Assembly (NCBI GenBank): GCA_030684835.1
Contig: JAUXWZ010000179.1
Span: forward strand, 37,505-101,504
DNA length: 64,000 bases
Direction: 5' to 3'
From: Beijerinckiaceae bacterium
GTDB lineage: Bacteria; Pseudomonadota; Alphaproteobacteria; Rhizobiales; Beijerinckiaceae
Shown: positions 57,256 to 64,000 of the stretch, piece after piece
Layout of the letters: each line of letters begins with the position of its first letter
Position numbering within the stretch: the stretch's first letter is position 1
Made by a program: the position numbers and the translations under genes
The notes under the pieces: generated by a model
Databases searched by the model: none
Seen by the model: the letters and a program-made list of their open reading frames with translations, nothing else
Told to the model about the DNA's origin: nothing

Positions 57256-57749
57256 TGCGCAAGAGCCCCTTGCCCGCCTCCGTGCTGGAAAGGCCCAAGG
57301 CCAAGACGATGGTTTACGTTTTTGAATCTGGGGAGTTCGTTAAGGTCGGCATCACTACGGACATAGAGCGGCGGGTCAAAGAGATTGAGGCTCACAATCC
57401 ACACTTCGTTCGGCTCGTCTATTTTCGCCATATGCAGCCGACTCTAGCGAGGCGCATGGAGAAATGCATTCACGCGAGCCTCACGGCATTTCACCACCAT
57501 GGTGAATGGTTCCGAATGGCGGCAAAGGACGTTCGTGCGGCGCTTCACGAGGCCTGGAATTGGGCACGGCAGGAAGAAGCCAAGCTGCTAAGGCAGCGCG
57601 GGCGAATATTGCGGCAACATGGGGGCCGGGCGGGGACTCGGACATTTGAGAGTGAAATTATCCAAAAAGATCAAACACATGGACAACGCCGCCCCAACCT
57701 TCACACGGGAGGGGTCGCAGGTTCGATCCCTGCATCGCCCACCATCTAA
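57255..57749 (+). CDS. GIY-YIG (T5orf172-type) nuclease-like protein ending in the att site
   Basis: 164 residues. VYVFESGEFVKVGITTDIERRVKEIEAHNPH and the H..GEWF segment match the Mug113/T5orf172 GIY-YIG variant. The last 17 residues are encoded by the tRNA-derived attachment core, and the stop codon lies 3 bases beyond it in host DNA, so the prophage and free-phage versions have different C-termini. Confidence 0.82.
   Translation: MRKSPLPASVLERPKAKTMVYVFESGEFVKVGITTDIERRVKEIEAHNPHFVRLVYFRHMQPTLARRMEKCIHASLTAFHHHGEWFRMAAKDVRAALHEAWNWARQEEAKLLRQRGRILRQHGGRAGTRTFESEIIQKDQTHGQRRPNLHTGGVAGSIPASPTI
57698..57744 (+). other. attR: 3' half of tRNA-Val(CAC)
   Basis: From the anticodon loop (TTCACAC, anticodon CAC) through GGGAG, the T-arm GCAGG-TTCGATC-CCTGC and acceptor ATCGCCC-A-CCA. 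The left half (5' acceptor GGGCGAT, D-arm) is absent and the upstream anticodon stem does not pair, so this is the duplicated 3' end left by integration. The complete gene should lie left of the window. Confidence 0.88.
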
Positions 57750-58282
57750 TCGTGAAGATTCGCTGTTTGATCAAGCAGCGCCGCACGGTCCCGCCGGCTC
57801 GCAGCTTCAGCTGCACCGCGCCGCGTGGCGTTTCAAGACATCAATGGTGCCATCGAAGAGCGTCGCGCTGACAAGCCCACCGAAAAAGTCACGGCGACTG
57901 ATACGGGATTTCCTCGCCGGGCGAGGCCGCTCGTTGTGGGCAGCTCGTCGCGAAAGCGCGGCGCGACATCGTAGCGGCACGGCAATGATGCGCGAGGCAA
58001 CCCGGCCATTGGAACGCCGCTCAGGCTGTTCGGTGACTGCGCGGGATGAAGTCCGAAGAGCGCCGCACGTTAAATGATCAGCACATCAACGCCAGCATCA
58101 TCGACAAGCTCACCGATGGCGATCGCAAAATCGCCGAAGCCCCTCGTGTTGACCGATAGAGCAAACCAGCGACGTTTACATAAGTTCACACTAATGTTAT
58201 CTGCCATTCACATTGTCAAGGTTATGACGATGCTTCGCGCCCGATTTGACTGGCGAGCTGTCGCGGCAATTGGAGTAGTCAC
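57750..58282. other. Gene-poor stretch with possible decayed gene fragments
   Basis: No complete gene is visible in 533 bases between the att site and the exporter operon. A 37-codon frame at 58046-58159 (MKSEERRTLNDQHINAS) may be a remnant or small regulator piece. An AT-richer stretch at 58160-58250 (ACATAAGTTCACACTAATG) probably contains the promoter of the exporter operon. Confidence 0.5.
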
Positions 58283-59452
58283 ATGATCAGCTGGAAAAGC
58301 GCATCGGCCGCGGGCGTTCTCGCAGTAGCTATCGGCGCTTTTGTTTACGTACAACGCTTCAGCCCGCTGGATGTGCAGGTTGCAGAAGTTGAAAACAACG
58401 TGGAGCTTCGCGTCTTTGGCGTTGGCGCCGTGGAGGCTCAGACCCTCTCACGCGTCGGCTTTCAGATTCAGGGGCGCGTGGTGGAATTGACGGCGGATCA
58501 GGGCGATCTGGTTGAAGCCGGACGCGTTCTTGCACGCCTTGACGATGCGTCGCAGGCGGCTCGCGTGCGCAAGGCGGAAGTAGCGGGGCTACAAGCCGAA
58601 ACCCTGCTCACAAAATCAACCGCGCAGAAGCAGCGAGCCGACATCGCTTACGCACAACGCAAGTCGGTCAACCTGCGGCGGCAGTCACTTGTGGATCGCG
58701 GCGCCGTCTCGAAGGAAACCGCGGAAGACACGCAAGCCGCGGAGGAAATTGGCCGAGCGGACGCTGCGATCGCCGCGGCTGAGGTCTTAGTTGCGCGAGC
58801 CTCGGGCGAGGACGCCGCCGCCCAATTGCGCCTCGAGAAAAGCCAGCTGGACCAACACATATTGCGCTCGCCCTTCAATGCCCGCGTCATCGCGCGACTG
58901 AAAGAATTGGGCAGCATCGCAAACGCCGGCGAAGCCGTGTTCACGATCATAGACCCTGCCTCCATCTGGGTGCGCGCATTCATTGATGAGGGGCGTTCCG
59001 GCGGCATCAAACTTGGTCAGACGGCGTGGGTTCGTTTGCGCTCGGAACCGGATCAGCTTGTCGAAGCCGAGGTTGTGCGTATCGACCAGGAAAATGATCG
59101 CGTCACCGAGGAACGCCGCATCTATGTGCGCTGCCGCGCCTGCCGACCCGAGCATCAGATCCGCTATCTGGGAGAACAGGCTGAAGTCGAGGTCGTGACA
59201 AGCGTGGCGCCACGTGCAGTGCTTGTGCCTGCCCGCAACGTCGAGCAGTTCGATGGCAAGACTGGACGCGTGTGGACGGTCGAGGAAGGCTTGCTCATCA
59301 AACGCCGTCTTGAGTTCGGTAATCGCCAGATTGACGGCCGCATCGAAATCCGCTCAGGCCTGCCTCCAGGCGCCCACGTCGTCGTTTCCGACGTGAGAAG
59401 CGCAAGCGATGGCCGGGCCGCGCGCATCACAAACGGGAGCATGCGCAAGTGA
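58283..59452 (+). CDS. Membrane-fusion (HlyD/DevB-type) periplasmic adaptor
   Basis: 389 residues. N-terminal membrane anchor (about 9-26), lipoyl halves (RVGFQIQGRVVELTADQGDLV...LARLDD; LRSPFNARVIARLKELGSIANAGEAVF) flanking an alpha-hairpin (85-200), then a beta-barrel and C-terminal domain. Works with the downstream ABC permease and ATPase in a tripartite exporter. Overlaps the permease start (GTGA). Confidence 0.9.
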   Translation: MISWKSASAAGVLAVAIGAFVYVQRFSPLDVQVAEVENNVELRVFGVGAVEAQTLSRVGFQIQGRVVELTADQGDLVEAGRVLARLDDASQAARVRKAEVAGLQAETLLTKSTAQKQRADIAYAQRKSVNLRRQSLVDRGAVSKETAEDTQAAEEIGRADAAIAAAEVLVARASGEDAAAQLRLEKSQLDQHILRSPFNARVIARLKELGSIANAGEAVFTIIDPASIWVRAFIDEGRSGGIKLGQTAWVRLRSEPDQLVEAEVVRIDQENDRVTEERRIYVRCRACRPEHQIRYLGEQAEVEVVTSVAPRAVLVPARNVEQFDGKTGRVWTVEEGLLIKRRLEFGNRQIDGRIEIRSGLPPGAHVVVSDVRSASDGRAARITNGSMRK

Positions 59453-60585
59453 ACCTGTCATTGCGCGACGTCTATCAAAACCTCGGCAAGTTCCTGCTTA
59501 CGTGTGTGGGCGTGAGCCTTCTTCTCGGGGTTGTCATGGGAATGATCGCCATCTATCGCGGCCTCGTCGATGAGGCGCTTGGCCTCGCACGCGCAATGAA
59601 AGCGGACGTGTGGGTCGTCGAGGGCGGCACACGCGGTCCGTTTGCCGAAGCCTCGCGCATGCCCGGCGACACGCGCGAAGGCATCTCCTCTCTCTGGGGC
59701 GTTGAGAGTGCTGGTTCGGTACTTTTCCAGAACATCGAGATCGCGCATCGCGGCACGACGCGCCGTCTGATGCTAATCGGCTGGGAGCCGGGACGGCCGG
59801 GCGGGCCGCCCACTCTGTCGGAAGGTCGTCCGATCACCCGCAGCCACTACGAAGCAATCGCCGACCGTCGCGCCGGGTTCGCCATTGGTGAGCAAGTCAT
59901 TATGGGCCGCAATACGTTTGCGATCGTTGGACTTGTCGAGAACCTCGTCGCATCCGGCGGCGATCCGGTGATCTTCACAACATTGCGCGATGCGCAGCGC
60001 CTCCAGTTCGAGCTGGAGCCAAGCGCAGCACGTCGCGAACAAGCGCGCAATGCAGCCGCCGCGCAGAACACTGATTCCATCAACGCCGTGCTCGTGCGCC
60101 TGAAGTCGAACATGAGTCCGCAGGTCTTCGCACAGGACGTTCAACGCTGGAAACGGCTTTCGGCCATGTCGCAGACGCAGCAAGAAGATGTGCTTGCAAC
60201 CTCTGTCATCGAGCGTGCCCGCAAGCAAATAGGGCTCTTCACCAGCATCCTGCTCATCGTTTCAATGGTGATTATTGGCCTGATCATTTACACGATGACG
60301 ATAGACAAAAAGCGCCCCATCGCCACACTGAAACTCATCGGCGCTCCTGACAGTGTTATCGTCAAACTCATTCTACAACAGGCGCTGGCGATGGGAATGA
60401 TCGGCTTTATCACTGGCGCCATTCTCCTGCGCCTGGGGCAAGATTACTTTCCGCGCCGTCTTGTTTTCGAGACAAGCGACGCCGTCGCGCTCTTCGGAAT
60501 CGTCATCGTCATCTGTCTTGCGGGAAGCGTGATCGGCGTACGCGCAGCATTGAAGATCGACCCCGCCTCAGCCTTGAGCAACTGA
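59449..60585 (+). CDS. ABC transporter permease, FtsX/DevC type
   Basis: 378 residues, GTG start. One TM at about 15-37, a periplasmic MacB_PCD-like domain (about 40-250) and three C-terminal TMs (265-370), with the coupling motif TLKLIGAPDSVIVKLIL. This is the type VII ABC fold that moves substrates across or out of the inner membrane without a classic pore. Two bases from the ATPase gene. Confidence 0.9.
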   Translation: MNLSLRDVYQNLGKFLLTCVGVSLLLGVVMGMIAIYRGLVDEALGLARAMKADVWVVEGGTRGPFAEASRMPGDTREGISSLWGVESAGSVLFQNIEIAHRGTTRRLMLIGWEPGRPGGPPTLSEGRPITRSHYEAIADRRAGFAIGEQVIMGRNTFAIVGLVENLVASGGDPVIFTTLRDAQRLQFELEPSAARREQARNAAAAQNTDSINAVLVRLKSNMSPQVFAQDVQRWKRLSAMSQTQQEDVLATSVIERARKQIGLFTSILLIVSMVIIGLIIYTMTIDKKRPIATLKLIGAPDSVIVKLILQQALAMGMIGFITGAILLRLGQDYFPRRLVFETSDAVALFGIVIVICLAGSVIGVRAALKIDPASALSN

Positions 60586-60586
60586 C

Positions 60587-61282
60587 ATGCAGACGCAAGA
60601 CGCGCTCGTGGAAATTCGTGGTCTCGGCAAGCATTTTGGCGAGGGCTCGACCCGCGTCAACGCGCTGGCCGACTTCGATCTCGATGTCCATGCCGGCGAA
60701 GTCGTGGGCCTGCTTGGACCAAGCGGCTCGGGCAAGAGCACACTGCTCAACCTCGTCGGATGCATCCTGGAACCCACGGCGGGAGTCATGCGGCTTGACG
60801 GCCAAGATATCTGGAACGGCGAATGGAAACGCAAGGATCTGCGCCGGCTTCGTCTTGAAAAGATCGGCTTCATCTTCCAGTCGCACAACCTGCTGCCGTT
60901 TCTCAACGCATGGGAGAACATTGCCATCGTGCGCACTCTCCTTGGCGATCCGCCGGCTGCGGCGCAGCGGCGCGCGCACGAGCTTCTCGATTACCTGAAG
61001 ATGGCGCATCGTCGCGACGCCATGCCCGCCCAACTCTCCGGCGGTGAAGCGCAGCGCGTTGCAATCGCACGTGCCCTCGCCAACGATTCACGCATTATTC
61101 TTGCAGATGAACCGACCGCCGCGCTGGATTCCGAGCGTGCGCTCGCGGTGATCGAACTACTCCGCACAGCCGCGCTCGAACGACAAGCTGCGGTACTCGT
61201 CGTCACCCACGACGACAAGATTTTCGACCGCCTCGACAAGAAGGTGCATCTGCGCGACGGACGTCTCGATCCGAACGCCTGA
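60587..61282 (+). CDS. ABC transporter ATP-binding protein, LolD/DevA/MacB type
   Basis: 231 residues. Walker A GPSGSGKST, Q-loop FQSHNLLPF, signature LSGGEAQRVAIARAL, Walker B ILADEPTAAL, H-loop VTHD. Energises the neighbouring permease. Substrate unknown. Confidence 0.95.
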   Translation: MQTQDALVEIRGLGKHFGEGSTRVNALADFDLDVHAGEVVGLLGPSGSGKSTLLNLVGCILEPTAGVMRLDGQDIWNGEWKRKDLRRLRLEKIGFIFQSHNLLPFLNAWENIAIVRTLLGDPPAAAQRRAHELLDYLKMAHRRDAMPAQLSGGEAQRVAIARALANDSRIILADEPTAALDSERALAVIELLRTAALERQAAVLVVTHDDKIFDRLDKKVHLRDGRLDPNA

Positions 61283-61322
61283 ATGGCGACAGCAGAGACT
61301 GAATTTTTAAGGCGGCGGAAGC

Positions 61323-61350
61323 AAAACGCGGCTCGAGCATTGAGCCGCGT
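61323..61350. terminator. Terminator between convergent exporter and amidohydrolase genes
   Basis: ACGCGGCTC, 7-base loop, GAGCCGCGT; minus strand continues with TTTT. Probably serves both convergent units. Confidence 0.75.
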
Positions 61351-61395
61351 CCGCATGAAGAAGATTAATTGAGCTGATCTTTTCACTTACCGGAT

Positions 61396-62922
61396 TTACA
61401 AGAGACTTGATTGATAGCCGGCGCGTTTCACGACCCCTTCGCGCGCCGTAGCCGCCATCGTTTTGATTTTCTGCTCATCAACGCTCACGAGCGCGCCACG
61501 CCATTTCATGACTTTGCCGGCTATGAATACAGTTTCAACATTCATGGGATTCATCAGGTTAACGACAGAACCGGCGGCGTTGTTCAGCGGCCACACATTG
61601 ATACGAGAGGCGTCGAGGATAACGAGATCAGCGTCTTTACCCGGTGTAATCGAACCCGTGCGTGACCCAATTCCCAAAGCGTTCGCGCCCGCGATTGTGG
61701 CAAACTCTAATACATCGCGCACCGTCAGCAATTTGGGTTGATCTTTTGGATCTTTCTGTCCCCGCTGCAGAGCAAGTAGTCGTTGCAGCGAAAGGGTCGA
61801 GCGCATAACTGTGAACGGATCCTGCGCAAATGTCACACCAACATCAGAACTAAGGCTAGGTCGGAATCCATTGTCGAGAGCCTCCTGGATACCGGGCATC
61901 CCGTGCCCCATCATCATTTCAATCGGCGGGGATAAAGAGACAACCCCTCCGCTATCCTTGATGATCTTCCAGGACTCTGCGCTAAGCTGAGTGCAATGAA
62001 TGTATTCATCGCCCGGACGCAGCAGATTAGCTTTCGCGAGTTCAAGAAGCGCCTTCTCTGTTCGATGATTGACGCCATGTGAGAATAGCCTGACGTCCGC
62101 AGCACGCGCCGCCTCGAACTGCGCCTTCACCAGAGTGCCCGCAAGTCCGATTGCCAGCAATTGATCCTGTGAATTGAAGTACGCCTTGCGCAGGCGCGAT
62201 ACATCGTGAGGATATTGATGCTTGTCGCCAGCGCCACGTGAATAAGCGTAGACGCCCCGAATGCCGGAGTCCTGCAGCGCCTTGATGCCCGCCTCACTGT
62301 GTTCAGGCGTATGATTGACTTGCGATGTATCAACAGCGCAGGTCGTCCCCATATCAATCATACCAAGCGCCGATATCAGCGTGCCAATATAAACATCGTC
62401 CGCAGCGTAGACGGATGTCAGACGATCGCTGATGTCTCGGGAATAGTCAGGCTGAAGCAAGCCATTGGGCAAGATATTTCGCAACAAACCTTGATAAAAA
62501 TGATGGTGGGTGTCCACAAATCCCGGAACCAAGATTCTGTCTCTCGCATCAACGACGGCGACGTTGGCGTCCACTTCGATCCCCGGCCGAACCTCGCGAA
62601 TCTTTCCGCCGTCAATCAAAACGTCCGCGGCAGCGAAGTCCCCAACCTTCGCGTCCATGCTTAGGATCGTTGCGTTTCGAATGAGGACGCGGCCGCCCGC
62701 CTGCAGCCGAGAGAGCTCTGCCTTGGAGTCGGGCGCCTGCGCTCTCAGCCCCGTGGGAAACGACAAAGCTGGCATCGCCGCAACGCTCGCGCCCAAGGCC
62801 ATCATAAGACGGCGCCGGGTTATGCCGGCGCTGCTATCATTTTCGCTCGCCGTGCAGGAAAATCGAGACGGTGAACACCGCGAGGAAGAAAGCGAAAGTG
62901 TAGAGTCGCAAAGGATGCACAT
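61396..62922 (-). CDS. Tat-exported amidohydrolase
   Basis: 508 residues. A twin-arginine signal (TRRRLMMALGASVAA) follows an odd 35-residue N-terminal stretch. The TIM-barrel amidohydrolase motifs are visible: DTHHHFYQG (metal), SHGVNHRTEK, then FATIAGANALGIGSRTGSITPGKDADLVILD. Related to cytosine deaminase/ATZ-TRZ-type enzymes that hydrolyse C-N bonds of heterocycles. GGAGG precedes the start. Host gene. Confidence 0.87.
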   Translation of the reverse strand: MCILCDSTLSLSSSRCSPSRFSCTASENDSSAGITRRRLMMALGASVAAMPALSFPTGLRAQAPDSKAELSRLQAGGRVLIRNATILSMDAKVGDFAAADVLIDGGKIREVRPGIEVDANVAVVDARDRILVPGFVDTHHHFYQGLLRNILPNGLLQPDYSRDISDRLTSVYAADDVYIGTLISALGMIDMGTTCAVDTSQVNHTPEHSEAGIKALQDSGIRGVYAYSRGAGDKHQYPHDVSRLRKAYFNSQDQLLAIGLAGTLVKAQFEAARAADVRLFSHGVNHRTEKALLELAKANLLRPGDEYIHCTQLSAESWKIIKDSGGVVSLSPPIEMMMGHGMPGIQEALDNGFRPSLSSDVGVTFAQDPFTVMRSTLSLQRLLALQRGQKDPKDQPKLLTVRDVLEFATIAGANALGIGSRTGSITPGKDADLVILDASRINVWPLNNAAGSVVNLMNPMNVETVFIAGKVMKWRGALVSVDEQKIKTMAATAREGVVKRAGYQSSLL

Positions 62923-63034
62923 GACATTCCTCCCAATGACTTTTAGGCGCCTGCCATTATTTTACACACAGCTTTATTGAAGACGATAGAGGGACGGCGC
63001 TACCTGCATCCATAATGCTTTTTCATGATCCGAC

Positions 63035-64000
63035 TTACCGTGGCGTGGTCAGGCCAAGCACCCGGCGCGCAATCAAGAGTCGCTGGACTTCCGAAGAGCC
63101 TCCGTAAATGGTTACGCGACGGTTCTGCATATAGGCGAGGCCCGGCGTGATCCGGTCGCCGCCAAAGTTCAGCGGCTCGCTCACCGCAGCCATCGGGCCG
63201 CATGCTTCAACGAGTAGCTCGCACAATTGCTGTTGCAGCTCGCCAGAGACCAGCTTGGCGAATGCGAAGTCGCCAAGCGAGCGCGAGCCGACTTCAACGA
63301 TGTCTACGATCTGGGCGAATGTCGCGCACAGCGCCACATAATCGATCTCGGCGCGCGCCACACGATCAGCGAAGCCGGAATCATCCAGCAAGCCAGCATC
63401 CGCAGCTGCGCTTTTCACGCGCGCTAGAATCTGTGCGCATTTGACCGGATTGGCTCCGTTAAGGCGCTCCTTCTCAAGCACAGCGTTCGCAACCCGCCAA
63501 CCGCCATCGATTTCGCCGACGACATTCTCCATCGGCACGCGAACGTCATCGAAAAAGATTTCGGCAAACTCTTCTTCGCCTGCAATTGTGCGGATTGGCC
63601 GGCGAGACACACCAGGGCTATTCATGTCGATCATAAGGAAGCTGATACCGTCTTGCTTCTTCACATCGGGATTCGTGCGCACGAGCGCGAACATCCAGTC
63701 CGCATGCTGGCCCCATGTCGTCCAGATTTTTGAGCCGCTCACCACCAGGAAGTCGCCGTCGCGGACAGCGCGTGTTCGCAAGCTTGCAAGATCGGAACCC
63801 GCGCCCGGTTCTGAATATCCCTGGCACCACATCGTCGCCCCCGAAAGCATGTCGGGAAGGAAGCGGGCCTTCTGCTCAGGCGATCCAAAAATCTGCAGGA
63901 TGGGGCCGAAGTGATAGATTGCCTGACCTGAAATTTCAGGCGCGCCCGCGGTCCCCATTTCCTCATACAGAATAATTTGTTCGGACACGCGCGCGCCCAT
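63035..64000 (-). CDS. Acyl-CoA dehydrogenase, N-terminal part outside window
   Basis: At least 321 residues are present; about 60-80 N-terminal residues are beyond the right edge. CQGYSEPGAGSDLASL and the KIWTTWGQHADW segment are FAD/substrate-binding motifs of the family, and IYGGSSEVQRLLIARRVLGL is the C-terminal signature. Flavin enzyme for alpha-beta oxidation of acyl-CoAs. Host gene. Confidence 0.92.
   Translation of the reverse strand: MGARVSEQIILYEEMGTAGAPEISGQAIYHFGPILQIFGSPEQKARFLPDMLSGATMWCQGYSEPGAGSDLASLRTRAVRDGDFLVVSGSKIWTTWGQHADWMFALVRTNPDVKKQDGISFLMIDMNSPGVSRRPIRTIAGEEEFAEIFFDDVRVPMENVVGEIDGGWRVANAVLEKERLNGANPVKCAQILARVKSAAADAGLLDDSGFADRVARAEIDYVALCATFAQIVDIVEVGSRSLGDFAFAKLVSGELQQQLCELLVEACGPMAAVSEPLNFGGDRITPGLAYMQNRRVTIYGGSSEVQRLLIARRVLGLTTPR

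Noticed and set aside
57619..58077. 152-codon plus-strand frame across the att site
   Set aside because: Starts within the GIY-YIG gene, crosses the tRNA remnant and has shadow-like composition.
58283..61282. Exporter operon as phage cargo
   Set aside because: It lies beyond the tRNA-derived attachment site and is a standard chromosomal adaptor-permease-ATPase set.

Overview
The window is almost entirely one integrated temperate phage (prophage) in a GC-rich proteobacterium, followed by about 6 kb of host chromosome. An alphaproteobacterium is most likely, judging from protein style (a GapR/DUF2312-like protein, a DUF1376 replication gene, tail genes of the type common in Hyphomicrobiales prophages). 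The genus cannot be read from the sequence. The left end of the prophage lies outside the window. Its right end is the 3' half of a tRNA-Val(CAC) gene at 57698-57744, next to a tyrosine integrase. The intact tRNA gene should therefore lie beyond position 1.

The phage is a mosaic. On the minus strand, read from right to left, are: a Cro-like gene (44139) and a CII-position HTH gene; replication and DNA-metabolism genes (RuvC-like resolvase, methyltransferase, DnaB helicase, DUF1376 protein, HNH nuclease, DnaA domain IV protein); a probable late regulator (33719); small genes; a lambda-type packaging and head module (GpA/Nu1 terminase, gpW, portal, ClpP-protease/capsid fusion, DUF2190); a P2-type contractile tail (V, PAAR tip, W, J, I, fibres, FI sheath, FII tube, E/E' frameshift pair, tape measure, U, X, D); tail-associated enzymes (a GH16-like glycanase and a PhoD-like phosphatase); and lysis genes (amidase, overlapping Rz/Rz1 spanins). 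So the virion should be a myovirus.

The immunity region (about 43.2-47.6 kb) has divergent Cro-like and CI-like genes around three operator-like sites of the form TTGCCATACGGCAA. The same sites recur twice at 47517-47563 over a second promoter. This gives a lambda-like two-operator (OR/OL) layout. Between the operators are a HigBA toxin-antitoxin pair, a small membrane protein and, on the opposite strand, a RelA/SpoT-type nucleotide synthetase. That is the position where temperate phages often carry superinfection-exclusion genes, and it is the most interesting part of the window.

From the OL promoter a plus-strand early operon runs from 47620 to 57749: small unknown proteins, a RecE-like nuclease, RecT, a DEDDh exonuclease, a ProQ/FinO-domain protein, an HNH-like protein, an exported protein, an excisionase-like gene overlapping the integrase, and a GIY-YIG protein that reads through the attachment site.

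Downstream host DNA holds a membrane-fusion protein/ABC permease/ATPase exporter operon, a Tat-exported amidohydrolase and an acyl-CoA dehydrogenase cut by the window edge.
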